This document shows, one piece after another, positions 49,891 to 62,260 of a stretch of 64,000 nt of DNA; within the stretch, counting starts at the first letter, position 1, and each line of letters begins with the position of its first letter. Source of the DNA: Acanthornis magna (Eukaryota > Chordata > Aves > Passeriformes > Acanthizidae); assembly GCA_036785705.1 (NCBI GenBank), contig JAWUZG010000001.1:6386001-6450000 (forward strand), written 5' to 3'. The translations under genes and the position numbers were made by a program. The notes below the pieces were generated by a model. That model had not been told where the DNA came from. It ran no database searches and worked only from the letters and a program-made list of their open reading frames with translations.

Positions 49891-52514
49891 TACCTACTTT
49901 TAGTTGTTCTGAATTCATGCATATAATGAATGAGTTCCATCCAGCACCTTTGACTATGCTACCCATACTACATTTGCTGTCTTAGGCTACATTACCTCTT
50001 CTGATGCTTTCTCTTTGCTTTCTCAAAGGGGTAAACAAAGGTGTAAAACAGCTGTCTACTTTCTGCTAAATAGTAAATACTTGATACTGACTCATCTTCA
50101 CTGATTTATCGAGAGACTATCTTCACTCTTTGCATCTGCCCACCTGTTATGTGGTTGTCTGCAAGAAGCATTGTGGGCAGCTCACAGAGGAAATCTGTAT
50201 GGGTCACCTCACAAATGAACACATCTTATTTTGTCAGATATAATGCTATAATTAGCTGCTTCTGCACTTTGTGTTCTTTGCACTCTCTGATTATTTTCCT
50301 TAACAATTACTCAGTGTTGTGAGAGCTTTAAAAGCAATGCACATGTAGCTGACTAAAAAAGAATTAGAATAGGGCAAGATGCATGCGTTTTTGGGAAAGA
50401 AGATGAAGCCATTTGGATGTAATTTTAGTAGTGGTAAAGCAGACCCATACCTCTGATTTCTAACTGAATGCATAAAGAAATTGGATTCATAGCAGTTAAA
50501 AAGAATTAAATGCTTTGGTTTAGTGCCCAGTACAAGTTACAGAATACAGGTATAAAATGGTGGTTAGATGTAGTGAGAAGGTGTCACTGCAGCCAAGAAG
50601 AGCTGATGAAGAATGTAATGGGAGTTTTACAGGGGTGGGGCTAATGAGAAGGAGGCATAGCACTTCAGACTACAGAGGAGAGGATACAGAGGGGAGGGTT
50701 TGTTCCGGAAGGAATGGAGAGCTATGACCTGAGTATTGTATTCGATTTGAGTTCTGCATATTAAGAGGAATTGGAGGGTCCTGGTCGTCTCATTACATAT
50801 TCTGACACTGAAATTCTGGTTCAGATTATGGGTTTTGCTATAAATTATGCCTGGTAATTACGTTCCAGAGGGATGTAACGGCTGTTAGTTATAGTATGTT
50901 GTGTTTTGGCTGTCATGTCAGTACATTCTAAAGTACATCAGCACACTGCCTATTTTTGACTTGACAATAGGAGCATAGAAATTCACTATGTCATCTTCAT
51001 TAAAAAGAACATGTTCCCGGAGGATGATCCCACCTAGTATTCTGGAGTCAGTTTCTTTTCATCTACTATTTTTTTTCTGTTTTACATCCAGATCCCTTTT
51101 GAAATGTTTAATACTAAACTTTTCAGTAGCTTTGACAGTATCCATGAAAAACTAGTTTCTCTGTAAAGAAGGGAAAGTATTTGGGTTGTGCTGTTCTGTG
51201 ACACCATAGAGAGACCATATACATCACAACAAAATGTGACTTTGGTCAAAAGAAAACATTTGGTGTGTCGTCTAAGTATCTATGGATGGACACACCTCTC
51301 AAGACAATCAAGGAAATTCTCTTGCCTCTTGTGGGGAGGGCTGCATACCTCACCTCTCTTCATTGTACCACATGGTGACCATGTTGCAAGGGACCTTTGC
51401 CTGAACATTTAGAAGACAGTTTCACAAAGTTGTTTGCTTACAGTCACATAAAGAAGTTCTTACTCAATGTTTTTCTATTATGTAGCGATAGAAATTCTTG
51501 GTTATAGATATTGCTAGCCACTTCTTGAAAAGGTTCCTCAGATTTACCAATAATTTGCCGAAAATTACTTCATGACAACCAAGCCCCTGGAATTTCCCTA
51601 TGCTGTAGGGGCAATATATTCCTAATCACTAGACCACTAAGGGCAGAGCTCCAGGAACATATACAAATAGATACCAGTTGTGCTGTCTCATTTTCTGAGT
51701 TGTCCAGAGATAAGATATCTCCAGACTTGAAGCCAAGTATTCATCTTAAGTGCTTCTCCAAGCTTGAGAAAGTTTGACCTATTTCCCTGCTGGGACATAC
51801 TGGGATAATGACGTGGCTCTGTACATCTGCACCAAAGCTATCTCATGCTCATCACACAGACAGCACAAGCATAGATCTGTTAGCCCCTTGTCATCCTATC
51901 TCCAAAACTGCTATGTTTATTTAGACCTAATATATATTACTCTTGTTTTTCTGCTGCTTATGGCAAAGTGTTCTTGCTTCCTAAAGCCGAGAATTAGGTA
52001 TTTGACTGTAGGATTTTAGGAAAACCTAGCTTGATCTGGTGCCTTCTTTAAGCGGCTTTATCTTTTCCTGTGGGCTGCTGTGAATCTTACTCCTAAGATC
52101 CTGCTGACATTTGCATGCAGTCCTGTGTGGCAGTAGTCATAATTCTGCACCACGAAACTCCATTTTTAAAAATGCTCTTTCAGTGATTAACACTTCTTTG
52201 TTATTAATATCTTCCATTCAGTAAATAGATAACTTGTTTTGAACACTGCTATCACTTTTCCTCTAGTGATAAACACTACTTTCACTTGTGCTGTAACTGA
52301 ATAATGATTTCTTTGAAAGTGCAATTGAAGCACTGCCTTCTACATTATCACACTTTATTTATATGATAAACTTGATTCAATGAATAGCTGTCTCATCCAC
52401 AAAACAGTAATGAATATTTGATTTTATGACTTTTTCTAGTAAAGGCAGAAACAATACCTCTTATAAAGTTCTGTATGTGGATGCATCAGGTTTGAAGGCT
52501 CTTCAAGAAGTTTC
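49891..52514 (+). other. PCLO: PCLO downstream intron, fifth segment
   Basis: Intronic sequence with no exon, RNA gene or repeat that I recognise. Open frames are under 85 codons. Confidence 0.75.
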
Positions 52515-52632
52515 ACTGTCCACTCTCCTGCTTAGAGCAGGATCAGTTCTCAGGTCAGACGAGGTTATGCATGGCTTTATCCAGCCTTGCCTGGAAAACT
52601 GCCAAGGCCTGCACAACCTTTGGCTGCAGCTG
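52515..52632 (-). mobile_element. CR1 fragment (antisense)
   Basis: CACTGTCCACTCTCCTGCTTAGAGCAGGATCAGTTCTCAGGTCAGACGAGG and GGCTTTATCCAGCCTTGCCTGGAAAACTGCCAAGGCCTGCACAACC follow the antisense CR1 3' UTR. The usual next phrase ('ctctctgggcaacctgttcc') is missing, so the copy is short at its inner end. Confidence 0.8.
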
Positions 52633-53557
52633 ATTGCATCTTAAAAAGGGAAATATCAGAGATTGAAAAAGGAATGAAAATAAATTTTAAAAAGGAGAGG
52701 CTTGATAAAGCAGATGTTGTAAATCAGATGTCTTTTTATGCATTTCTTTATGATCACTTAAGTTCTTGACTATTGAGTGTTTACTTCTTCTCATCTAGTG
52801 TTTCGAGTACACTAATTGGCACTGCTTATATTCTAAGGAGATGTTAGGAAGCATTGAAGGTAAAACTGCATTGGGTTAAATTAATTGCCTGTTTCCTGGC
52901 CTTGAGAATCTGAAAATCAGTGAAAAGTTCCATCGTGTGCTTGCCTGATGAGAGGGTGAAGTGGAGTGTAACCACCTGCCGATGTTATTTTGTGCAGTTT
53001 GTTTAGACTTGGTCTCAGCTTTTCTCTTACACCAGTGTTTCTTAATACATTCTTATATGACTTCTGTCTGCTCAAGTGCTGTCCAGTGAAAATGTGAAAA
53101 TTGACACTCCTCTGATTCAGAATAAAGAGTGTGAGATGCTTGGAAGTCATACCAATAAGCCATATATACCCTTCAGAGGAGCACTTCCCTGTTGAACTGC
53201 ACTATTATCTATGCATCAGTTCCACAGTCTGGCTCTGAGTTCTGAGGAAGTGTTAATGAGCTTGAGTTGTAGGAGAGCAATTGTCTGCTCTTCACGGGAA
53301 AGGGAGTCTTTGATCATAATTGCAAATATAAATTGCCCATCCTAAAAGCTAAAATGTCAGAAAGCTTGTTTTAATTTATTTTGGAGCAATAGAGATGCTT
53401 CTTTGAGACATGATCAAGGACAAAAATCTCTGCAGTTTATTTGCTTATCTTAGTATGAAAGACTATATTACTGTGTGTGAATTAAAAAGAGGGATCATAA
53501 TGAAAATGCTGCTCAGCTAACTCCATAAAATTTGGAAACTATATAGATGAGCTATAC

Positions 53558-53691
53558 TTTCCTTCCTTCCTTCCTTCCTTCCTTCCTTCCTTCCTTCCTT
53601 CCTTCCTTCCTTCCTTCCTTCCTTCCTTCCTTCCTTCCTCCCTCCCTCCCTCCCTCCCTCCCTCCCTCCCTCCCTCCCTCCCTCCCTCCCT
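53558..53691. repeat. (TTCC)n-(TCCC)n compound polypyrimidine microsatellite
   Basis: About 20 units of TTCC run without interruption into about 13 units of TCCC, giving 134 bases of pure pyrimidine on the + strand and pure purine on the other. PCLO is transcribed along the + strand, so its pre-mRNA would carry the U/C version. The minus-strand open frame with Glu/Gly/Arg/Lys repeats is a translation artefact of the array. Confidence 0.97.
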
Positions 53692-56560
53692 GTCAGCCAT
53701 AAAGGGTAACAGCAGGATCGTGTTGTGATGAGCTCTTCCTTGTATAATCCCAGGAAAAATGGCCCATTTTCAAGGGTCATCTATTGCTGAGACTGGTATG
53801 GCAAAACAGTGATTTAACAGTATAGTGCTTGCTTTATGGAGTAATTAATGGATTCTGTTATTAATCAGCTTTCCTTGCTGTCATTAACTTTTTGTGTGTC
53901 TCTGATATTTCTGGTATAGATATACTTTTAGGGGTGTATTGAAAGGGAACATTTTATATCTTTCAAGTCAGATGTGCTTCTTGGGCTTGTAATTCCTTTT
54001 TGCAAATTACCCGATGGAATCAGATTTAAACTCATGTTGAGACTTCGTACTATGCTGAAACATATAAGATTGATTAAATCCTTTGATATTCAGTTCAAAA
54101 TGAAGTTTTAGTTAAGTTCATTGTTTAGAGCATTGCAAAACACCTGTTAAAATGTCCTGAGAGGTATGACTGCATGAGGAGGACCTGACAATAATTGCAA
54201 GTTTCTCTTTTGCTGTATTTTTATGCATTCAAGCATGCAAAATAGGCCCTAAAGCATCCTCGTTTTATTCATTTTAGATTAAAATTCTAGCTGGGAATTT
54301 AGGACAATTACTTTTTGTAGCAAGAGTAAAGGAAGTAAAATTAAGTCCTGGAACAGGTTCCATATGAATGTGGTTTGTTTAAATAAGGGATTTGCCGTAG
54401 TGGCTGGTCAGCCACTCCAGAAAGGGAGTTCACTTTTTTCCCTGTCACTGTCAGTGGTGAGAGGAAAGCAGAGTCTGCTTAGTCCCTATTAGTATCAGTC
54501 TTAGAAAAACCATGGTCACAGCATTTAGGAGCAGTAGAAGCATCCTTGTCTTTGAGAAATTTAATTGCAAGTCTAGGAAACCAGATAGCAGGAAAAAAAG
54601 CCTACAGGAGAGTGAATTTTGTCATTGTAAATTATTTTGTATATGACGTTTCAGTATATATGCTTTTGTATATAACACATTTATTACCTTCCATAATTCT
54701 AGTCACAAAAGCAGATTTAGGTATTATTTAAGCTTTGTGTTGAAATTTTTTTCCAAATCACACCTAACTCTTCAAACATTTTAATGAAATGGGATTAAAA
54801 TAGGAATTGATAATTTGCAAAATGTAAATTTATCCTTATGGAAGATTAAATAATTCAAGAAGAGCAAGAACAAATGATTTGTGAGGGAAGAGTATGTAAG
54901 AGTAGATATAGTTAAACTGTACCTATAGTGAAACTGCAGTCCTTAAAGATGCCATGGCTGAAAAAATAAGTCACCCTTAAAATGGAAATTATATGTCCCC
55001 CACAAAATACTGGATTTCAAATTCTTTACTTATGGGTGGTCCCATAGAAATTACCCACCAGTGTATCTTCTCACCAGCTGTAAACAGAGAGAAGTGTCTT
55101 GGCTGGAGTGAAACAAAATTGTGTGCAATTTCCTGTGTGCATATTGACTCTAAAATCTTGGATGTAGAAATTTGGAGTTTGGAGGTGACAGTTCCACAAC
55201 AATATAAATTCTGTTTAAGAAACTAAAATATTTCTGAATTAGTTTATATATTAGAGTGGTTGAATCCTACTTAGACTATTAAATCTTTATTATGTCAATT
55301 TAATGCTAGTCTTTCAAGCTGGTATTAAAACTAAAAAAAAGAAAATTAAAGTCTTTCAAACTTCTAGAGTTCTGTTAGCATTGCTTTCTGGAAAGTTAGT
55401 CCTCTTGCACCTTGTCCACGCACACTGTGACATGATAAATTGACTGCTGCTAGAGCCTGTTCACTTGCTCTCTGTTTAATCAGTTATACCTGTATGACAT
55501 GAATGCAAAGTAGATGTAAAGTGCTGCCAAATCAATGGATTTTTCCAAATATGCTTCCATTCTTTACATGGCATGGAGCAGTGAAGGGTCCAGTCTATTA
55601 AATTTTGCTCAGTGTTTTTATTTTTCGTAACATCTTTTATTCATGAATTCTTGTGTCTGCTTTCTAAAAACACTAGTTCCTCTACAGAATGTCTTGTTTC
55701 ATACTGCATGTTTTGGTCTTGCATGGGACGTTCATTTAGCTTTCATCATTCAGAAGCTTTCAGAATACTTACCTGATTAAAGTTTGCAATGTCTAATTAT
55801 AGATATTTGCAAGAGAAGAGATTCAGGATAGCATTATTTTTAAGGTTGTAATTAATGGGCTGATCTCTCATCCTTGCATCAAGAAAGAGGATTTGCAACA
55901 AGAGAATCTCTAAGTCCTGAATATGTTGTAATCCACTGAGCAACACTAGTATCTAGACCAATGATACTGTCAGGCTTTTAGAATTGCTATGAGTGATCTG
56001 AAATATGTGAAAATCGAAGTGTTGTGGTTAGTTTGTTTGTTTTGTTTTCCTTTTTTTAATTTTAAGAAATCTTTTAATACAAAATAGATCAGGGGCTCTG
56101 GAACAGTTCCTTATATAACTTGTCTTCTATAAGGAGCCAGTTGGTCTTGCAATCCATGAGCCATCATAGACCTTTCTGAAATACAAACCCCAAAAATCAC
56201 TGGTTAGGAGATTTTCATTTTCTGCATATTTATGAACATAAAAACCAAAACGGGTGGGGGTTTGTTTCCTTTATTTTTTTTTCTCTTTATTTTTTTTTCC
56301 TTATTTTTTTTTCCTGTGTATTTAAGTATGGGGCCTTGTAATAATGTGTTACAAAAACACAATATGATGGCTCAACTATTTCTGGGCTACTATGTCCAAA
56401 TTTACATCAGAAATATCTGGTTAAGAAAAACACATCCTAGATAAGACTTTACTGACCTTTTTTGTAAGTTGGTTATTTACTTCAGCTGTAAGTATTCAGA
56501 AATATGTATGTTAAGCCTGTCACAATGAAATTCACCACTTAAAATAGTCAGATAAATTGT
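53692..56560 (+). other. PCLO: PCLO downstream intron, sixth segment
   Basis: Intronic sequence, AT-rich, with T-rich patches near 56270-56310. I see no exon or recognised repeat. Confidence 0.75.
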
Positions 56561-56995
56561 ATTGAATGGAACCTCAGAATTTCACCTTGTCCAGCCTCTT
56601 GCTTAAAGCAAGGTCAACCTTGAAATCAGACCAGGCTGTTAAAGGCTTCATCCAGTCTGCCTGGAACACCTTCAAACGTACACAGTGTTTTTGGTAATCT
56701 GTGCCACTTCCTGACAATCTCAAGGAAAAGATTCCTCCCTACATCCATTCTGAACCTCTCCTCTTTCAACTTGTGCCTATTGTTCCTCACTTTCTCATGA
56801 GGCCTTGCTGTAAGGAGCCTGGAAGCATCTTCCCAATAATCTCCCCACAGATCTTGGGGGATTGCTGTTGGCTTCCCCAGAAGCAGCCTCTGCTCCAGGT
56901 GGGACAAGCCCTGGAGCTGTTCCCTGGTGTTCCCCCGGTGTTCCCCTGTTCCCTGGAGGAACAGCAGCTTCTCACTGGTCAGCACTGATTTGCTT
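56561..56995 (-). mobile_element. CR1 retrotransposon (antisense)
   Basis: Antisense CR1 order is clear: TCAGAATTTCACCTTGTCCAGCC, TTGCTTAAAGCAAGGTCAACC, GACCAGGCTGTTAAAGGCTTCATCCAGTCTGCCTGG, AAGATTCCTCCCTACATCC, TTCAACTTGTGCCTATTGTTCCTC and GAGCCTGGAAGCATCTTCCCAATAATCTCC. It ends in a GC-richer piece that contains a short GGTGTTCCCC duplication (TTCCCTGGTGTTCCCCCGGTGTTCCCCTGTTCCC). A 148-codon minus-strand open frame here is a relic inside the element. Confidence 0.88.
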
Positions 56996-57176
56996 GTAGA
57001 TCCTACTGAAAGGAAAGCAGAAGATTGTAATCCAAACTCTATATTAGTGAATGCAGAGGTGATGAACCTCATCAGATTACATGAGTAGAAATGAGTGGGG
57101 ATCTTGGTTCAGCATGAAGAAAGGAGGGCTATTAATGACTGATGTAGAGTAGAATTCAGGTTGGGCTTCCTATGCA

Positions 57177-57500
57177 GAATCACAGAAACACAGAACCATT
57201 TAGGCTGGAAAAGACCTCTGAGCTCATCAACACCAGCTGGTACTTCATCCTTTCCAAGTTCTCCTCTAACCCATGTCCCCAGGTGCCACATCTACTGTCT
57301 TTTAAATAACTTGCAGGGATAGTGACCCAACTGCTTCCCTGACAACCTGTTCCAATGCTTGACAATCCTTTTGCTGAAGAAACCATTTGTAATATCCAAT
57401 GCCCTGGTGTAATTTGAGGCCAGTTCCTCTTGTCCTGGCACTTCTGATGGGAGATGGGATCAACCCCCACCTTGTTGCAACATCCTTCTGGTGGTTGTAC
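57177..57500 (-). mobile_element. CR1 retrotransposon (antisense, second copy)
   Basis: It begins with AATCACAGAAACACAGAACCATTTAGGCTGGAAAAGACCTCTGAGCTCATC, the antisense CR1 terminus. ACCCATGTCCCCAGGTGCCACATCTAC, CAACCTGTTCCAATGCTTGACAATCC, AAGAAACCATTTGTAATATCCAATGCCC and TTGAGGCCAGTTCCTCTTGTCCTGGCAC follow. It starts its own 3' end about 180 bases past the 56561-56995 copy, and its wording differs, so it is a separate insertion from a different CR1 subfamily. Confidence 0.93.
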
Positions 57501-57759
57501 TACCTGTAGTGGAAGTTTGGTCTGTAAACTTCAGCACAAATTTTCAAAATTTCCCAACCAAAGCACCAACCTCTAGCCTTTAAAAACCCATTGATATGGA
57601 TAATGGAAAATGTGTTTATGTGACTGGAGTGTTTTGAAGGAAAGTTAATAGCTGTATGAAATTTTACTTACAAATTTATGTTGTATTTTTGCCTATTCAT
57701 TTTGCTTTAAGTACTGTAAGCTCTGTCTTATTAATTTTCTGCATTACTGTTTTCCACAA

Positions 57760-57790
57760 TATTTTCACATATTTTCACATATTTTCCACA
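57760..57790. repeat. short ATTTTCACAT tandem
   Basis: Two exact 10-base units are followed by a degenerate third (ATTTTCCACA). It is a minor tandem repeat. Confidence 0.85.
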
Positions 57791-59350
57791 AATATTTCCA
57801 CAATAGCTGTTACATAGTTTTCTGTAGTCTTTACCTGATTTTTTAAATTTTGTTTGGTTTTTGCCTTAGATTCCTTAATAATTTTTAACAAAGATAGCAA
57901 ATCCTCTGCTCAGAGATCCTCCAGAAGATTCTCTTTAGAACTAATTATAGCTGTCTTTAAAATCTCCTGGCTTCTACTGCCCAAAAGTAGTTTTTTATTG
58001 AAAGATAATAGTCTAAGCAAAATGCTCAGCTTCCTTTTACTGCATAACAGTAACACGATGTGACATTTCTGCATTGTATTATTATCAAGCTCTGAAAACT
58101 TACTAAATCACGTTCCAAGTGATCAATGGATCTATCCTTTGCAAACTAAAGCACTCATCATTCATCGCACTCCTCCTTTGTTCTGGCGGAATAGAGGACG
58201 GTTCTAATGCATCTTGTCAGGTCCTCATTTTCTTTATTTCTTAGGACATGAACTTTACTTTTCCATGAGAAATTGGATAAGTAGGCATTAGGTAACAGCC
58301 AGATAGGTCTGTGTTTTGTTGGGTTTTTTTTCTTCAGAAATAAAGCTAATCTTTTTTGAGGTAGAGTACAGTCAATCACAGACATTCCATTTGTTCAGAA
58401 GGTTTCTTCAATACGCCTTCATTTTAGAAATTACATAAAACTGAAAATAACAGAAATGAGATTTCCATTATGAGGAATGGAGACAACAATCAGATGTTGG
58501 ACTTGGTTCACGCTGTAAATAGTTCAAGCCAGTGTATTTCTGTGTCAATTCTAAGCACATACAACAAGAGTAAAGTGGTTGCTGTACTCGCTTGCTGAAA
58601 ACCACTTTCAAATTTGCTCACATGCAGGAATTTAGAACAGATGATGATGGGAACAGGCAAAATTTAGATTCCTCACTGTAATCCACGGATAACCTTGTCC
58701 TTTTGGGTTTAGAGAAGTAACTTCAGAAAATGTTTGATATAATAGTTAGTCTCAAACAAGCAGTCTGATGCTCCCATATGGCAGTTTGAGTGTTATAAAT
58801 TATGGAAGTGGTACTCCACAACTTTTTAAAACCTAAACATAAAAATGCACTTGGTTTTGTTCATAATTCAACAGCAGAGAATTTCCCTAACTGTAAGGAT
58901 ATGTGAGCATGTTGTAGAAAAAAAGAAAGATCCATCCTGCTGCAAAAGCCAAATGTAACAATATAAAATGAAAAATACATAAAATAGCAGACAGAATAGC
59001 TGTGTCTAATTCTGGAATAAAGTATTTAATGTCAAAAAACAATTGTTATATAAGGATTTATATTAGGGAGTGTATAAGTAGGCAACATACCTTGAGAATC
59101 GTAAGTTTGTATTATTTTGTTTACAGTCTTAGGGTTTCAGGATTCAGGGTTTTTATATGATGAAGTGAAAATAAAACCTTTCCCAGTGTTGATATAAAAC
59201 ATAAATATGTGGGAATTTCTGTCGTTCACTTGAAATGATGAGGTGTCCTTCAGATCTGAGAATACACTGTGTAAAAGATGAAGGGAAGAAAAAGCTCACA
59301 TTTAGATTTAAAACAGCTCATAATTCTATAATTTGGCACAAAAACAGTTT

Positions 59351-59388
59351 TAAAAAAGCCCCCAAACCCAAAAAAAACCAAACACCGC
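59351..59388. repeat. A/C-rich low-complexity tract
   Basis: TAAAAAAGCCCCCAAACCC is followed by an A run and further AC-rich sequence. It is similar in composition to the tracts near 37.0 and 37.6 kb. Confidence 0.8.
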
Positions 59389-61939
59389 TTTTTTACCATA
59401 TTGTCCTTTCCACATTATTTCCTTTGTTTCTCCCTCTCGAGCTTTGTTCTGTCATTAGTGCTGAGATATTTAACTTGAAGTGTACTATTTTTGGATTTTA
59501 TAAGGCTGGTAGAAAGAGTGCATGTCTTAAAAGTCATTCTTTCCTGTGTACCATTTGCAATCTGAAACAGGCTAATTTTTCATTTTAGTACTTAATTTTC
59601 CATAGGTACTGTCATTCATAAATGTACATGTATTTTTCAAATGAGTTGGAATTCTGGGTAAATGGAGCTGTTTAGTGACTGTGTCAGCAAGAGACAGTCT
59701 TGACTGTCTTGACTCCCAGTCAAGGCGGAGTTGCTCAGCGCACTCTGTGTGGAGTTGAACAAGCAATTGTTTCAAGCAGACACCTGCACTTGGTGAGATG
59801 GATAGGGCTTTAGATTTTATTGACTGTATTGACCAGGGGCTTGGTTCAGTGGCCTGAACAGTGACTCCCAGTACTAGATGGCTGTGAGTGTTTTCCCAAC
59901 CTTCTGGCTGAGCTTCCATGCAGATGTCTCGGAGCATATCTTGTAGCACTGCTTTAACACTAATGGTCCTCTGCTGATATCTGTTTTAGGCCGCTCAGGT
60001 CTAGGTTTTCATTCACTGTAGTAGAAATCTAAATAGCAGTCTAAGGTATAGACACCTGCCGTATTCTGTCTGCAGTTTGATGAGATAAAGGCGGTTTCTG
60101 TAATTCTTGGCATGCATCAAGCTGATTTTGTTCAACAGCAAACCAATATGTACACAAAATAGTGGTTTTGCTTGTTTCAGTTAGCTCAGGTTCTTCAAAG
60201 AAAGAGACAAAGTGCAGCCCAATGGAGATAAAACATATTTTATGAATGTTTGAACAAAACTAGTAGCACTTGAACTATTAGAATTCATATTTTTTTTTTA
60301 CAAATGGGAATGCAATTACCCTTGCTTTGACATTTAAGTCATGTGTGATGTAGGAATTGCCATACACATTACAGTAAAGGTGCACAGTATCAGTCATACC
60401 CCGGCATTTCATCATTTGGGATTTGTGTGTGGAATGCTGAAGGCAGGAAATACTTCCTACGTAGATTACCAAGCCATATTTGTAATATCCATTGTTTGAG
60501 AACAGGTGGTCACTGAACAGGTGCAATTTCAGAGATTACTTCTCTGTTGTTGGTGACTTGGTGAGCTGAAACCACCAGCGGAGGAATTGCAGATCCTGGG
60601 GCTCCACTACAGCCCACCATGCTGGCCCTGCTGTGCAGATGCCTCTGAGGATTAGAGAGGGATTTCTAGAATAGAAATGCAACAATTTTAGTTCACATGC
60701 ATAATGAGCAGAGTTTTGCATCTGCTGAGTGATATTTCCATTTTAGTGATATTCTTAGTACCCTGAATTCCGTATTCTAATTCTGTGTTATTTTATTACT
60801 AATATGTTTGGTTAATTTGTTTTTTCTAAATGGAAGTACTGGGCAGACAAATCTGTACATTTACGTATTGTAAATAAATATTTGTTACTTATATATTAAT
60901 ATTTATGATTTATAGATGCAATATGTTATTTGATTGACGTTAGCTCTTTTTTTTCTTCTATCTCATTCTCTTTTAGAAGTTAGAAAAACAAAGTTAACCA
61001 TTCTAGATATTTCAAAATACCTAGTCAGAGTACAAACAAAGTAACATATTTTATGAAGGAATACATATATTTTCTAACCTGCAAAATCTTTGATAACAAT
61101 TGATCAGTTAATATGCAATACTCTCAGATGTTCCAAAAGATATACATATTTTTGATATTTAAATCTCACATGTAATTTTCAATTTATTTAGGCATCTAAT
61201 TGGTTTTTTTTCTTTTAGAAGTATGAAATCAGTGAACATTTGTCCTGTCTGAAAGAGATGACTTGGAAGTGAAGTCCAAGAGATCTCATAATTACTTAAA
61301 AATCCCACACTAAAATCATTCCTAGTGGTGAGAAATTGACTGAAGTGTTTATGATAAAGTATTTTTTCAGCAAACCGGAAGTTAATTATCTAATGTTTAG
61401 AGGCTGAAGCTGATTTCAGATCACTGTAGATTCAGTATAAATAACCCATCTCACCTAAGTTGTCTTTGAAAAATGTATATATATATATCTGTGTAAGAAG
61501 TTCCATCAGATTTCTTATTTTTTCTTCTCATATAAAATTATTGGCATATTATTTATGTCTAGTGGTAGTCAATATCTGAATATATTAGTAATTTCTCATA
61601 TCTTGTGATGTTATTACTCAAATATGCTTCAAAATCTGCATTAATATATAATTTTGAAAAGCATAAGGCATTGTTCCATGAACATGTAAATGTTCAAATC
61701 TAAACACAAAACACAGATTTTCAGTGCACTCCTTTCAGAATTTAGAATAAATATGAGACAGAAATAGTCCTAGCCATTAATGAGACCTTGTTATGCTCTT
61801 GAAGATAGTATGAAGGAGAGGGTCAGCGTTCAGCATGACAGAAGTAGACAGTAGTTTAAAGTTTTTTTTAAAAAGTTGGTGTTATGCAAGAGAGAAGATT
61901 TCTGCTCCAAAACAAGTGTCTGAAGTGTTAAGCCTGGCT

Positions 61940-62260
61940 TAGAGGCACCACATCATGTCACTAAAAACCCATTCAGCAGCTGTGGCACTGAGCAGGGCCC
62001 TTGGCTCCGCCCCAGGCAGAAGGGTCTCGCTGCATGGGTGTCCCCCCTGCTTTCCCCCCATAAACAAAAGTGCAGAGTGGGGTGTGTGGGGTCCAGAGAG
62101 CTTACTCAGTCTTGGTATCCAAAAACTTAGAGGGGAAGATGACAGACAGGGGAAACAGCTCTGCTGTGACAATGCACCAGAGAGGTACCCCTGTTCCTGG
62201 GGTCCAGGAAAACCTTGCTCCTTCAAGAGTGGCTCTCAGTACACTGTAGGCTCATGAAAT
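61940..62260. other. GC-richer block of unknown origin
   Basis: About 320 bases are clearly richer in G and C than the flanks, with open frames of about 95-100 codons on both strands that look compositional. No domain, splice pattern or repeat family is recognisable. It may be part of a transposable element or LTR. Confidence 0.4.

Noticed and set aside
53517..53780. Minus-strand open frame with Glu-Gly-Gly-Arg and Lys-Glu-Gly-Arg repeats
   Set aside because: It is only the translation of the TTCC/TCCC microsatellite.
56626..57072. 148-codon minus-strand open frame
   Set aside because: It lies mostly inside a CR1 copy and corresponds to its 3' untranslated portion, so it is not a gene.
59700..59730. 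CTTGACT-CCC-AGTCAAG inverted repeat as a regulatory hairpin
   Set aside because: Seven-base arms of this type occur often by chance, and nothing around it suggests an RNA gene.
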